Assembly (NCBI GenBank): GCA_041662605.1
Contig: JBAZSD010000025.1
Span: 1 to 63,596 of the forward strand
Direction: 5' to 3'
Origin: Desulfomonilaceae bacterium
GTDB taxonomy: Bacteria > Desulfobacterota > Desulfomonilia > Desulfomonilales > Desulfomonilaceae
Length of the DNA: 63,596 nucleotides
Under the pieces are notes generated by a model that saw only the letters and a program-made list of their open reading frames with translations, had not been told where the DNA came from and did no database searches. The position numbers and the translations under genes are program-made. Numbering within the stretch: the first letter of the stretch is position 1; each line of letters starts with the position of its first letter. Shown one piece after another: positions 1 to 10,500 of the stretch.

Positions 1-137
1 GCCTCCCGTGAAAAAGCGTCTTTTTTGCAAAAACACTATACCACGGGCCTGCCCGTGAAGCTCATTTATTACACATGCTTAAACACCCAAAAAACACTTT
101 TGCAAGTGGCTCAAATCGTCTGAAACTCTACCCACAT
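1..137. other. Left-edge intergenic sequence
   Basis: No gene is seen here on either strand. The sequence is AT-rich and holds a short CACGGG/CCCGTG inverted pair near positions 43-56. It separates the unseen left neighbour from the cbiH 3'-end fragment. Confidence 0.4.
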
Positions 138-330
138 TTCGGATTAATCTGAAAACTTAAAACTTGTAACCTCGAGGCGTTAAAAACCATCCATCAACAA
201 TCTTTGAAGACCTATTCCCGCTAATGACAATACTTGTCATTTTGATCTCAAGGTCAAGAAAATGGTCCACATCCGATAGCCGGATAATCTCTTCATCCAT
301 GTTCACCGCAGTGCCTACGCCCACCAGTGT
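138..330. repeat. Direct repeat, left copy (cbiH 3' end)
   Basis: This 193-bp stretch aligns without gaps to 26478-26670, with about 26 differences counted by hand. Both edges are sharp: similarity starts at TTCGGATTAATC and stops after the GTGT at the far end. The two copies are in the same orientation and bracket about 26.1 kb. Confidence 0.8.
157..330 (-). pseudogene. 3'-end fragment of precorrin-3B methyltransferase (cbiH/cobJ)
   Basis: The last 50 or so codons read like the C-terminus of the complete CbiH at 26497-27276. Both contain VGVGTAV, DEEII, LSD.DHFLDLEI and RSSKIVDGWF.TPRGYK before the stop. Upstream of about position 330 the similarity ends abruptly and the reading frame runs into unrelated sequence, so the SAM-binding N-terminal half is missing and no enzyme can result. 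DNA similarity reaches about 20 bases past the stop codon, to position 138. The fragment has the same orientation as the intact gene. It may be the scar of a duplication or of an insertion that used the cbiH 3' end. Confidence 0.85.
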
Positions 331-451
331 AGCCCCGGCTTCAACGGACGAAACCGGGGCTACGTGCCAGCCGTGCCGATAGAAAATGTCGCACTCTAGA
401 ATTTGAGCCAAATCTTTTACTGTTAATTACCAGCTAGTTACATATCAGGAC

Positions 452-507
452 TTGACAAAGTCCCGTCTTGTTCGTTACAAGCAAAACATGACGCACTGGT
501 CAGTCAT
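452..507 (+). promoter_or_regulatory. Promoter and operator-like site before the TetR/megasynthase operon
   Basis: A TTGACA at 452-457 is followed by a 17-bp spacer and TTACAA at 475-480, a plausible sigma70 -35/-10 pair. Just downstream, ATGACGCACTGGTCAGTCAT (488-507) is an imperfect inverted repeat. TetR regulators usually bind such sites, so autoregulation is likely. A related site, TGACGC then TCAGTCAT, lies at 21572-21594 before the DUF362 gene. Confidence 0.45.
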
Positions 508-553
508 TACATTTTAGGGTTATACCATTCGATTCTCATGATTGGAGATAGTC

Positions 554-1513
554 ATGGACATTTCTCTTGAAACAGCAATCAACAGCGTAGTCAACAATAC
601 TAGGGCCCATCGCGATACTTTCGCCATCCCTGAGCTGATTAAAATTTTGAAAAATGAACTCCGCAAGCTGCCCAACGATGACGCTGTCAGGTCTGACGCG
701 ACCCGCTCAATAGTGGATATGGCAGCCAAGGCTCTCATGGCGTCACCGATTTATTCCGACACTCTCATACGCGAGTTCTACAGAAGCGCGATCGATTCCG
801 CCGAAGCTAATGGGGTCCCCCGGGAACTTATTCTTGAAGACCTGCTTTTCCAGAGCCTGAGGCGGTCGGTTGAAGGTGAGACATCCAAAAGGAAAAAGCA
901 GAAAGATGTCAGACACAGAATACTGCAGGCAGCGCTGACAGAGTTTTCCGACAAAGGCTTCCACACTTCTACAATTGATTCCATAGCTGATCGGGCCGAT
1001 ATAGCGAAGGGGACAGTTTACCGTTACTTCAAGACCAAAGAGAGCATTTTCACGGCCCTCAAAGAGGACACAATGTCCGAATTTGTCGAATTGGCTCGAA
1101 AAGACCTGAGTGTTCAGGATGATGTGCTTACCATAATTGAAAGTGTAATCAAAATATATCTCACCTTCTTTGAACAGAATTCTGCTTTTTTTAAAGTAAT
1201 AATTCAGGAACACAAGGATTTCGGTAGAGAGTTCTCTGAAAAGTTTATCCAGGAACTGATCCTGGCCCTGCCTGGTCTCAAACGTCGATGCTGGAAAGCT
1301 TCACGCTCTGGTCGCCTAAAGCAGATGAATTACTTTACCGTGTTCTATGGAATAATCGGCTTTCTAAATGGAGTCATTCAAAAGTGGCTGCGAGAAGGGG
1401 CGGAGGGGTCTCTCCTCGATGAAGTCGATACTGTAAGGGAAGTGCTGTTTTATGGCTTCGCTATTCCTCCCAGCCAAGCTTTCAACACAAATCCGCTTAA
1501 GGTGATCTCATGA
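554..1513 (+). CDS. TetR/AcrR-family transcriptional regulator with long N-terminal extension
   Basis: This is a probable repressor of the downstream megasynthase. The helix-turn-helix lies unusually late, at about residues 120-170, with the TetR pattern ILQAALTEFSDKGF then IAKGTVYRYFKTKESIF. A helical ligand-binding domain follows. TetR proteins normally start with the HTH and are about 200 residues; this one is 319 because about 115 residues precede it, and I do not recognise that part. ATG 554 is chosen over a TTG 12 bases earlier because GGAG sits 6 bases upstream of it. The stop overlaps the megasynthase start (ATGA at 1510-1513), so the two are translationally coupled. Confidence 0.85.
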   Translation: MDISLETAINSVVNNTRAHRDTFAIPELIKILKNELRKLPNDDAVRSDATRSIVDMAAKALMASPIYSDTLIREFYRSAIDSAEANGVPRELILEDLLFQSLRRSVEGETSKRKKQKDVRHRILQAALTEFSDKGFHTSTIDSIADRADIAKGTVYRYFKTKESIFTALKEDTMSEFVELARKDLSVQDDVLTIIESVIKIYLTFFEQNSAFFKVIIQEHKDFGREFSEKFIQELILALPGLKRRCWKASRSGRLKQMNYFTVFYGIIGFLNGVIQKWLREGAEGSLLDEVDTVREVLFYGFAIPPSQAFNTNPLKVIS

Positions 1514-4500
1514 AAACGATTTCCGAACTTAATATCGTTACGCCCATAATTTTTGTCAATCCGTATTTCAACAAGGACTTTTCGTTAATTGCCAAGGTTA
1601 ATCAGGCAGGTGGGATCGGAGTAATAGACCACGTAACAGTGGGTCCCGCTAGTTTTGAGCCCGATGACTCAACACCTTATGGGATAAGGGTCCATGTCGA
1701 TGATCCTTTGCTCGAGGGTTCCAATAAACGAATAAAATTGGCGATTATTCCGCTGGAAGACAATCATCGCCTTGTCTCGTTTGAGGACGGTTTTTTTTCA
1801 AAACTGTCAATTCCGGTTTTCGTGGAAGTGGGAAGCGTCTCGGACGTTGCGAATGCCCAAAGAATGGGAGCTGCCGGCCTCATTGTTCGAGGTTCTGAAG
1901 GGCCTGGTTGGGTAAGCCCAACTCACGGTTTTGTGTTACTCCAGCAAATAATTCAGATAACAAAACTTCCCGTGTTCCAACAGGGAGGGGTCGGCCCTTA
2001 CACTTCCGCCGGAGTTATTGGAGCAGGGGCTTCCGGAATAGTTCTAGATTATCATCTGTTGTTAACAGATGAATCGGCTATAGATTCCGAACTGAAAATG
2101 TTTTTAAGCTCACTCAACTTACCGGGTTCCACAATATTGAATGAAATCTCAGGACATCACTTCCGATCCTACTCTCGAATAGGCACAAAGAAAATCCGTG
2201 AACTCAAGAAAACAGAAGAGTCTCTTGCTGTAGATGAATCTACGCAATACCAGAAACTCATTTTTTCACAGATTGGCTACCCTACGGCTAAACCAGACAG
2301 CGATGATTCAATCTTCCCGTTTTCCGAAGACCTGATAATCAACAAGATATTGCTTCAAAAATGTCACTCGGTTTCTGAAGTTATCGCCGCATTTGATAGC
2401 GCTATGAAACTGTGCTCCGGCGCTTGGCCATTTAAAGAGGGATCGCCACTGAGCGTTGAGCACGGGGTCAGGTTCCCCGTTGTGCAGGGTCCGATGGCTC
2501 ATGTAAGTGACAACTCTGATTTTCTGAAAGCGGTTAATGACGGGGGTGGATTGCCATTCCTGGCTTTGGGCAATATGCCAGGACCGATAGCTCAGCAGAC
2601 CCTTGAGCAGGCACGCGAAAAAAACGGATCAACATTTGGAGTAGGCTTGATAGGACTCGAGATCAATCGTAGCCGGTATGAAGCCCATCTGGAAATAATG
2701 CGCTCCAATCCCCCCAAATTTGCGATCCTAGCTGCCGGCGGTCCAGAACTCGCCTTAACCATTGAAGGTCTTGGCGCTCGATGCTACCTGCATTGTCCCT
2801 CACCCGGAATCCTATCGGAGGCGTTGAAGGCAGGGCTCAGACGATTCGTCTTTGAGGGCGGCGAGTCCGGCGGGCACATCGGAAACCTTTCCAGTCTCAA
2901 CTTGTGGAACGCAAATCTGAACCAATTGGAAGAAGCTCATAAAAATGGCCTGGATTTGAATGAGGTAAGTGTTTTGCTTGCCGGTGGAATTGGTTCACCT
3001 CAGGGGTCTGCATTTATAGCGGGCATGACAGATCATCTTACCCAAAAGGGACTCAAGGTTGGACTTCAGCTTGGAACGGCTTACCTTACGACAGCGGAAG
3101 CAGTCAATGCCAAGGCCATTACTGATTCCTACCGGAGGTTGACTCTCGAATCTCGTGACACCGTAGTAGTAGGCCGGACAGTAAACACTATGACAAGAGT
3201 CGCGTGTTCGCGGATGGCCAATGAGCTTGTTGAACGAGAGCTTGAACGTCTCCGGGCCGGGATGCCGCTGCGGGACCGTAAGGAACTTTACGAACAGGAT
3301 AACCTCGGCGGTCTTCGTCTAGCTTCAAAGGGATGCGCCATTGATCCTGCGACTTCACAATCCGATTGCCCCCAATTTTATGAGTTAAGCCCTCACGAGC
3401 AAGTAGAAAGAGGCCTATACCTGATGGGACAGGTAGCCTGCCTGTTAAACGAACCGACTACCATTGCTCAGGTCCATGAAAACCTCATTTTCAAAGGACA
3501 AGAAATCTATAGAAAACCAGCTAGCAAGCTCGAATTTGTTGAACCAGCTCACACCGGGCCATCAACGCAATTGAGTCCTTTCAAACAAGTTGAAGCCATT
3601 CAAACAGGAGTTAACGCTATGAATTCTAATGAACTCGGCGAGAATTCCGAACAAAGGCAAATAGTGGAACTGAATTCTGACAATGAGCCAATAGCAGTAA
3701 TTGGAATCGGGTTGCGTCTTCCGGGATCCGATTCACCGGAAAAGTTTTGGCGTCAGATAGTTGAAAAAAAGAGTGGCATAGGCCCAACACCTGATGAAAG
3801 GTGGGGCTCGGTAGATCTTTACTACGATTCGGACCCGCGGGTTCCGGACAAAACCTATTCAAAGATAGGTGGATTTATTTCTGATTTCAACTTTGATCCT
3901 CTCAAATACCGGATTCCTCCGACAGTAGCACAAAAAATGGACCGGACTCAGAAAATGGCCGTCGCTTGCGTGGCTGACGCGTTGACAGATGCAGGGCTTT
4001 CTCCTGAAGCTCTCAAGGGACAGCGGGTAGGAACTGTTATCGGAAATAGCATGGGGGGAGAAATCACTGATTTGTACGCAGAAAGGGTAGGATTACCTAG
4101 AACTCTGCTGCGGATGCGTGAAGCGATGGACGCGGCAAATGTTGATTCATCGATTAGCGAGAAAATTCTCGACGATTTCCGAGGCCGTTTCCTTGCCGGA
4201 CTTCCAGAAATTACTGAGGACTCCTTGCCCGGTGAATTGGCTAATGTGATTTCCGGCAGAATTGCCAATGTGTTTAACCTCGAAGGCCCTAACTTCACGG
4301 TAGACGCTGCATGCGCATCATCTATGGCGGCAATAATGAACGCTGTCTCAAGTCTACGATCAAGAGTAATGGATTGCGCTATTGCCGGGGGTGTTGACAC
4401 CTCGATGCAACCATCAATATTCGTGAAATTTTGCAAAGTCGGCGCCCTTTCGCCGGATGGAAGCAGGCCCTTTGACGCTGCGGCTAACGGCTTTGTCATG

Positions 4501-7500
4501 GGCGAGGGCGCTGGTGTCATGATTCTGAAACGACTTTCCGACGCATTGTCCAGTGGAGATAGAATTTACGCGCTAATTCTTGATGTGGGGTCGTCTTCCG
4601 ATGGACGAGGCAAGGGCATAACAGCGCCGAACTCTGCGGGCCAGGAACGGGCAATCCGAGCTTGTCTGGAAAATTCAGGTGTGGATCCAGTCACAATCGG
4701 ACTCATTGAGGCTCACGGAACCTCTACCGCCGTTGGCGACAAAACCGAACTTATGATTCTTGACAAATTCTTTAGGAATGCCGGATCTCCGTCGGGCTCA
4801 GTAGGAATCGGATCCGTAAAATCGCAGCTTGGACACTTGAAGGCGGCAGCCGGTTCAGCAGGCATGATTAAGGCAATTCTCAGCCTTTATCATCGATCAC
4901 TGCCGCCAACCATAAACGTTACTAATCCTAACCCGTGCATAGACTGGGAATCGTCACCTCTTTCCCTGGTTACATCATCGCGCCCGTGGAAGTCTACCAA
5001 GGGGGTTCCGAGACGAGCTGGGGTAAGCGCTTTCGGATTTGGGGGCACAAACTTCCATGTTGTTCTTCAGGAATACTCACCGGGATTACAACTTGTATCG
5101 TCCAACAGACCGGCGACACTTCCTTCCGTAGAATTTGCCAAACCCAACTGGCCCAAGCCTGACAACTTGAATGTCAGTGGCGAGATTTGGGCTATCGGAG
5201 GTAATAACACAGAAGAACTAGTTCGAAAAATTGAGACGGTTCTCGAAACAATCAATCCATCAACTTACAAGACACTAGCCTCGTCGCATCGAAACGAATG
5301 CCGGAGTTTCCAGTTGAGATTCGGTTTCGCCTCAGCGGATATTGAAACTACCTCAAAAAAACTTGTGTCAATACTTGAAGCTTTACAAGACCCGGCAAAG
5401 AGAGGCTTCCTGACTGCAAGAGGGGTCCATTTTTCAGAGGGTAAACCCTCAAAGAGTTTGACCGGCGCCGCGTTCCTTTTCCCAGGTCAAGGGTCCCAGT
5501 ACCCATACATGCTGAGGGACTTGTGCGACAGGTTTCCTGTTGTAGCGGAAACCTTTAATGAAGCTGATAACATAATGAAGGGGCTTGGGCTCAAGAAGAT
5601 AAGTTCCCTCGTGTTTCCAGATCCTGCTGAACTTGCGGAACCTGGCGCAAATGACGTCCTGAAGGACACCCAGAATTTACAGCCTATGATATTGACGGCG
5701 GACACAGCCATCTTCCGGCTGTTGAAGCAAATGGGGTTGTACCCTGTGGCGTGCGCGGGACATTCATTAGGGGAGTACGCCGCATGTGTCGCATCGGGTG
5801 TTTTCACTTTTCCAGACGCATTGGAAGCAGTGGCCGTTCGTGGCCGGGAGATGGCGAGAGTTAGCATAGCTGACCCTGGTTTAATGATGAGCATTCCTGC
5901 GGACGCCAGATTAGTCGAAGAAGTTATCGCTCAGGTGGATGGATATGTAGTGGCGGCCAACAAGAACTCCCCAAAACAAACTGTCATTTCCGGTGAAACT
6001 GCCGCTGTTAAGAGAGCTGGAGAGCTTTTCCGAGAGAGAGGCTTGGAGGGTATGCTCATTCCTGTTTCCGCCGCTTTTCATTCAGGTGTTGTCGCCCCCG
6101 CCAGGGAACCGTTTATGAAAACACTCGAAAAGCTCTCGGTATCATCGCCGGCGATAGCCATAATCTCGAATGTCACTGGTGATTACTATCCGGTCGGACC
6201 GGGCGCTCCTGCACGCATTAGAGACCTCCTGGGCAAGCAGTTTGCGGCGCCGGTCGAATGGGTCAAAACTCTCAGAAGATTGCATGGGGATGGGATCCGC
6301 GTCTTTGTGGAATGCGGCCCAAAGCGTGTAATGACAAATCTTACGATCGACACCTTGTCCAAGGAAGTAATCGCGTTACCCACCAATCATCCCAAGAAGG
6401 GTGGAGTTCTGCAATTGTTAGAATCGCTCGCAGCCTTAATTGTAGAAGGCTTTGAGTTGAATATTCACGCTGCGGAGATTCCCCATCAAACTCCACATAC
6501 GGAGCGATTGCGACAGCGAACGAATCTGGCCGTTGTACCTACCGGTATCGAACAGGGCCATCCACAGGATGTTACGGTTACTGTCACTGAGAAAGCGACT
6601 TCTCCATTGGATGCGCTTCTCGACGCCGAATTGGAGGATATTGCATCCAAACCCGAATTCACAAAGTTTGTAGAGCTTCAGGGAAACCCCATCAGGAGCC
6701 TTATAAAATCGAGCTTCAACACTTATGTAGATAACATTTTGCCTCTCCAAAAAACGGTTACAATGGTGAAAACTGAGGAAATTAATTTCAAACCGGTCGT
6801 CATTTCAGGCATGGCGGCAGGTCTACCGAGCGACGTTCGATTTCCTTTTGACAAGGAAAATCTGGATGACCTTATCCTTGGGAAAAATTTCATCAAGAAG
6901 GTTCCGGAAAACAGTCGTAGGGAAATGCTCGAAAAGAACGTGGAAAGGCTTTTCAAAGGCCCGTCCGGGGAAGCTGAATTACAGATCGTTCACGACGTAT
7001 CCGAAGTCATAAAGCTAGCAGGTTTTTTTGAAAACGACGATTCTCTAGTTGAGGGATTTGGGCTGGAAAGACGTCTCATTGAAGCAATGGATGTTACGAC
7101 CAGGATGGCCGTTGCTACCGGGTTGGAAGCTCTCAGGGAAGCAGGGATTCCATTGGTCCAACAAACCAGAACAACCAGCGCCGGTATTGAATTACCTGAG
7201 GCATGGGCGTTGCCACAGGCTTTAAGGGCAGAAACAGGGATAATTTTTGCCTCGGCCTTCCCGGGCATGGCATCACTGGTCGATGAAGTTACCAGAGAAG
7301 CAAGCGCTCGTTTCGGCGCCGGGGCCAAAAAGAGACTCATAGATTTCTACACTGGAATTGTCCAACGGATAAAAGACGATGACGAAAAAGAATCCATTAC
7401 CAGATGGTTCACCCAAGAATTTGACCGGTTGACTGGATCAGGTTCCGGAGAGTTGTACACATTTAATCGGAATTTCCTGCTGAGAGTAATGAGCATGGGA

Positions 7501-10500
7501 CACGGCCAGTTGGCGCAGCTCATTAAGGCCCAGGGGCCCAATACTCATGTTGACGCAGCGTGCGCAGGAACAACCCAGGCGATTCTTCTCGGTAGAGACT
7601 GGATAAGAACCGGGCAGGCCAAGAGAGTGCTTGTGGTGGCGGCTGACGACGTCGCAGGCAGGCAGCTTTTCCCGTGGATCGGTTCCGGGTTTCTGGCAAT
7701 GGGGGCGGCAACCACTAACGCGAATGTAAATGAAGCGGCGTTACCCTTTGACGACCGCAGACATGGTCTGATACTGGGGTCGGCCGCGGCAGCGATCGTC
7801 CTGGAGAGTGAGGACCTGGTCAAGAATAGAGGCATGGACCCAATCGCCTCCATTGAAGCAGGAGTAATCGCAAACAGTGGCTTCCACGGTACACGCCTTG
7901 ATGTCGATCATATTTCTACCGTAATGGAGAAGATGATTTCAAAATGGGAAGAGCAGTCCGGAGTTTTGCGCAGTGAACTTGCGAAGAAAATGTTCTTCAT
8001 GTCACACGAAACATATTCTCCTAAACGTGGTGGGAGTTCTTCCGCTGAAATAAAGGCTTTGCGTTCAACTTTCGGGTCGGCGGCCACCATCATTCCAATA
8101 GCTAATACAAAAGGATTTACGGGTCACACCATGGGTGTCGGTGTAGAAGACGTAGTCGCATTGAGATGCCTCCAAAAACGCACGTTGCCGCCAATCCCCA
8201 ACCTCAAGGTCCCCGATCCTGAATTTCAGGACATGAACCTTAGCTCTGGTGGCCCTTGTGACGCTCGATATGCTTTACGTTTAGCCGCCGGTTTTGGCTC
8301 ACAGATAGTGATGTCTCTCTACAAAGTAGCTTCCCATGAAGAAAATCGTGTCACTGATTACGGGGCCAATAGAGTGTGGCTAAAACAAATCTCCGGGTAC
8401 GAGGATCCCGTAGTTTCAATTGAAAACAGAACTCTAAAGGTTTCAGAACGTGTTATAGCGGAAAAACCTAAAGTGGAGGGCTCTCCTGAAAAGGTAGCGG
8501 TTTCGAGCAAAGTTCAGGTCGAAAAAAAGCTCCCAGGTTCCGGTTCTGAGACAGGAATGGAGCAAATCAAGCAGATCATACTGTCGCTGCTGTCCGCAAA
8601 AACAGGCTACCCACCCGATATGCTCGACACTGGCCTTGATCTGGAGGCCGACCTCGGCATCGATACCGTCAAGCAGGCTGAATTTATTTCTGATGTGCGG
8701 GATAAATTTAATATCCCCAGGATAGAGGGCCTAAAAATAGCGGAATTCCCCACGATTGAGCACATAATTGGTTTCGTAGCCGAACACACCGCAACATCGC
8801 TCCAACCGGCAGAAGATGTGAACCAAAGACAGATATCTGTTCCTGCGGAAAAAGCTTTAACGGACGAACTTGAAGTTCGAACAAAAATACTTGAGTTGCT
8901 TTCAGCCAAGACAGGCTACCCACCTGATATGCTGGACACTGGACTCGATCTGGAGGCCGACCTCGGCATCGATACCGTCAAGCAGGCTGAATTTATTTCT
9001 GACGTGCGGGATAAATTTAATATCCCCAGGATAGAGGGCCTAAAAATAGCGGAATTCCCCACGATTGAGCGCATAATTGGTTTTGTGCTCGAGAAGAAAA
9101 CTCCGATAGTCGCTGTACCAGTAGTACAAGAGATGACCGAGTCAGTTCCGCTCGCAATGGTTTCCGGAAATATCCAAACTTACGAAGCCAGACTAGTTAA
9201 GATTGATACTCGAGTAACATCGGCGTTTCCGGATGTGGATGAAATAGTTATTTTCGGCGCAGATGATTTGTTTTTATCAGAGATAAAGAAACTAGTACAG
9301 TCTATAATTGTGACGCGGTTGGACGGGCCTATTGAAATTCCGTCTCGACAAAACAAACGCGTCGGGGTCATTAATGTCACAACTGCATTTAACATGCAGA
9401 CCGCTCTGTACCCTTCTTTCGAACTGTTTCGAGCCCTGGCGACAAGTTTTGAGGACGGGCCGGTCTTCTTGGTAAACATCGTCTCCGAAGACGGGGCATG
9501 GGGATTTGAAAATCCTCAACAGACAGGATACATCAGCGGGGCAATAACGGGGGCAGCCAAATCATTTTCCAGAGAGTATCCCAAGACCGTGTGCCGATGT
9601 CTCGACATTTCTCCGAGCATACTGGAAACACACGGTCCTAAGCTGGCCATTCAAAGTCTTATTGAAGATTTTCCTCTCGAAACCGGGGTGGCGGATAATC
9701 TTGAATTCCGGTGTATTAGATTCGCCCCTCCACGGACCACTGAGCATGAATCCGGCTCAGTCAATCAAGGCGAGGTCATACTGGCAACCGGTGGGGCTCG
9801 CGGCATAACAGCGGCCTGTTTAACAGGGATTGCAGAGCAGGTTCCTGTTACCTTTGTCATACTGGGGCGCACTGTATTGTCTAGCCGAGCCGAGACCTTG
9901 TCTACATTTGGGGCAGACGAATGGAACCAGGAAAAAATCAGGATAATAGAGCGTTACAAACGTGAAGGAAAGCCACCAACTCCGGTCTTGGTGGAAAAAG
10001 AGTTTTTCAGGCTAAAAAATGAGGTCGAAGTTTTTCAAAATGTCAAAAAACTCAAAAGTCTTGGATCCGAGGTGATTTATAGGGGAGTTGATATCGTGGA
10101 TTCGGAAGCTGTGGATAACGTAATCGCCGAGATAGGACGACTTTGTGGTCGTGTGGATGTGTTTGTTCATGGAGCTGGTATCGATATAAGTCGGGCCCTT
10201 CGCTCGAAAACGATGGATCAAATAAAGTTGGTTTTCAACGTCAAGGTCGAAGGAGCAAGAAATGTTATGGCGGCTCTTGACAGACACGAATTGCCTCCCA
10301 GGAGGATAGTAGGCTTTGGAAGCGTTGCAGGCCGATTTGGCAATATGGCGCAGATTGATTATTCTGCCGCTAATGACGGCCTTGCCCATTTGTTACGATG
10401 GCTTGCCAGGGAATACGATATCCGCTCGACAGTCATAGACTGGGCCCCTTGGGCCGAAATAGGAATGGCTACTAGAGGAAGCGTTCAACAAAGCCTTGAA

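Noticed and set aside
157..411. An 84-residue - strand frame taken as a small intact gene
   Set aside because: Only its last 55 or so codons match CbiH; the front is unrelated sequence, so it is a gene fragment.
4935..9519. Many frames within the megasynthase on both strands
   Set aside because: Shadows of one continuous coding frame with complete domains.
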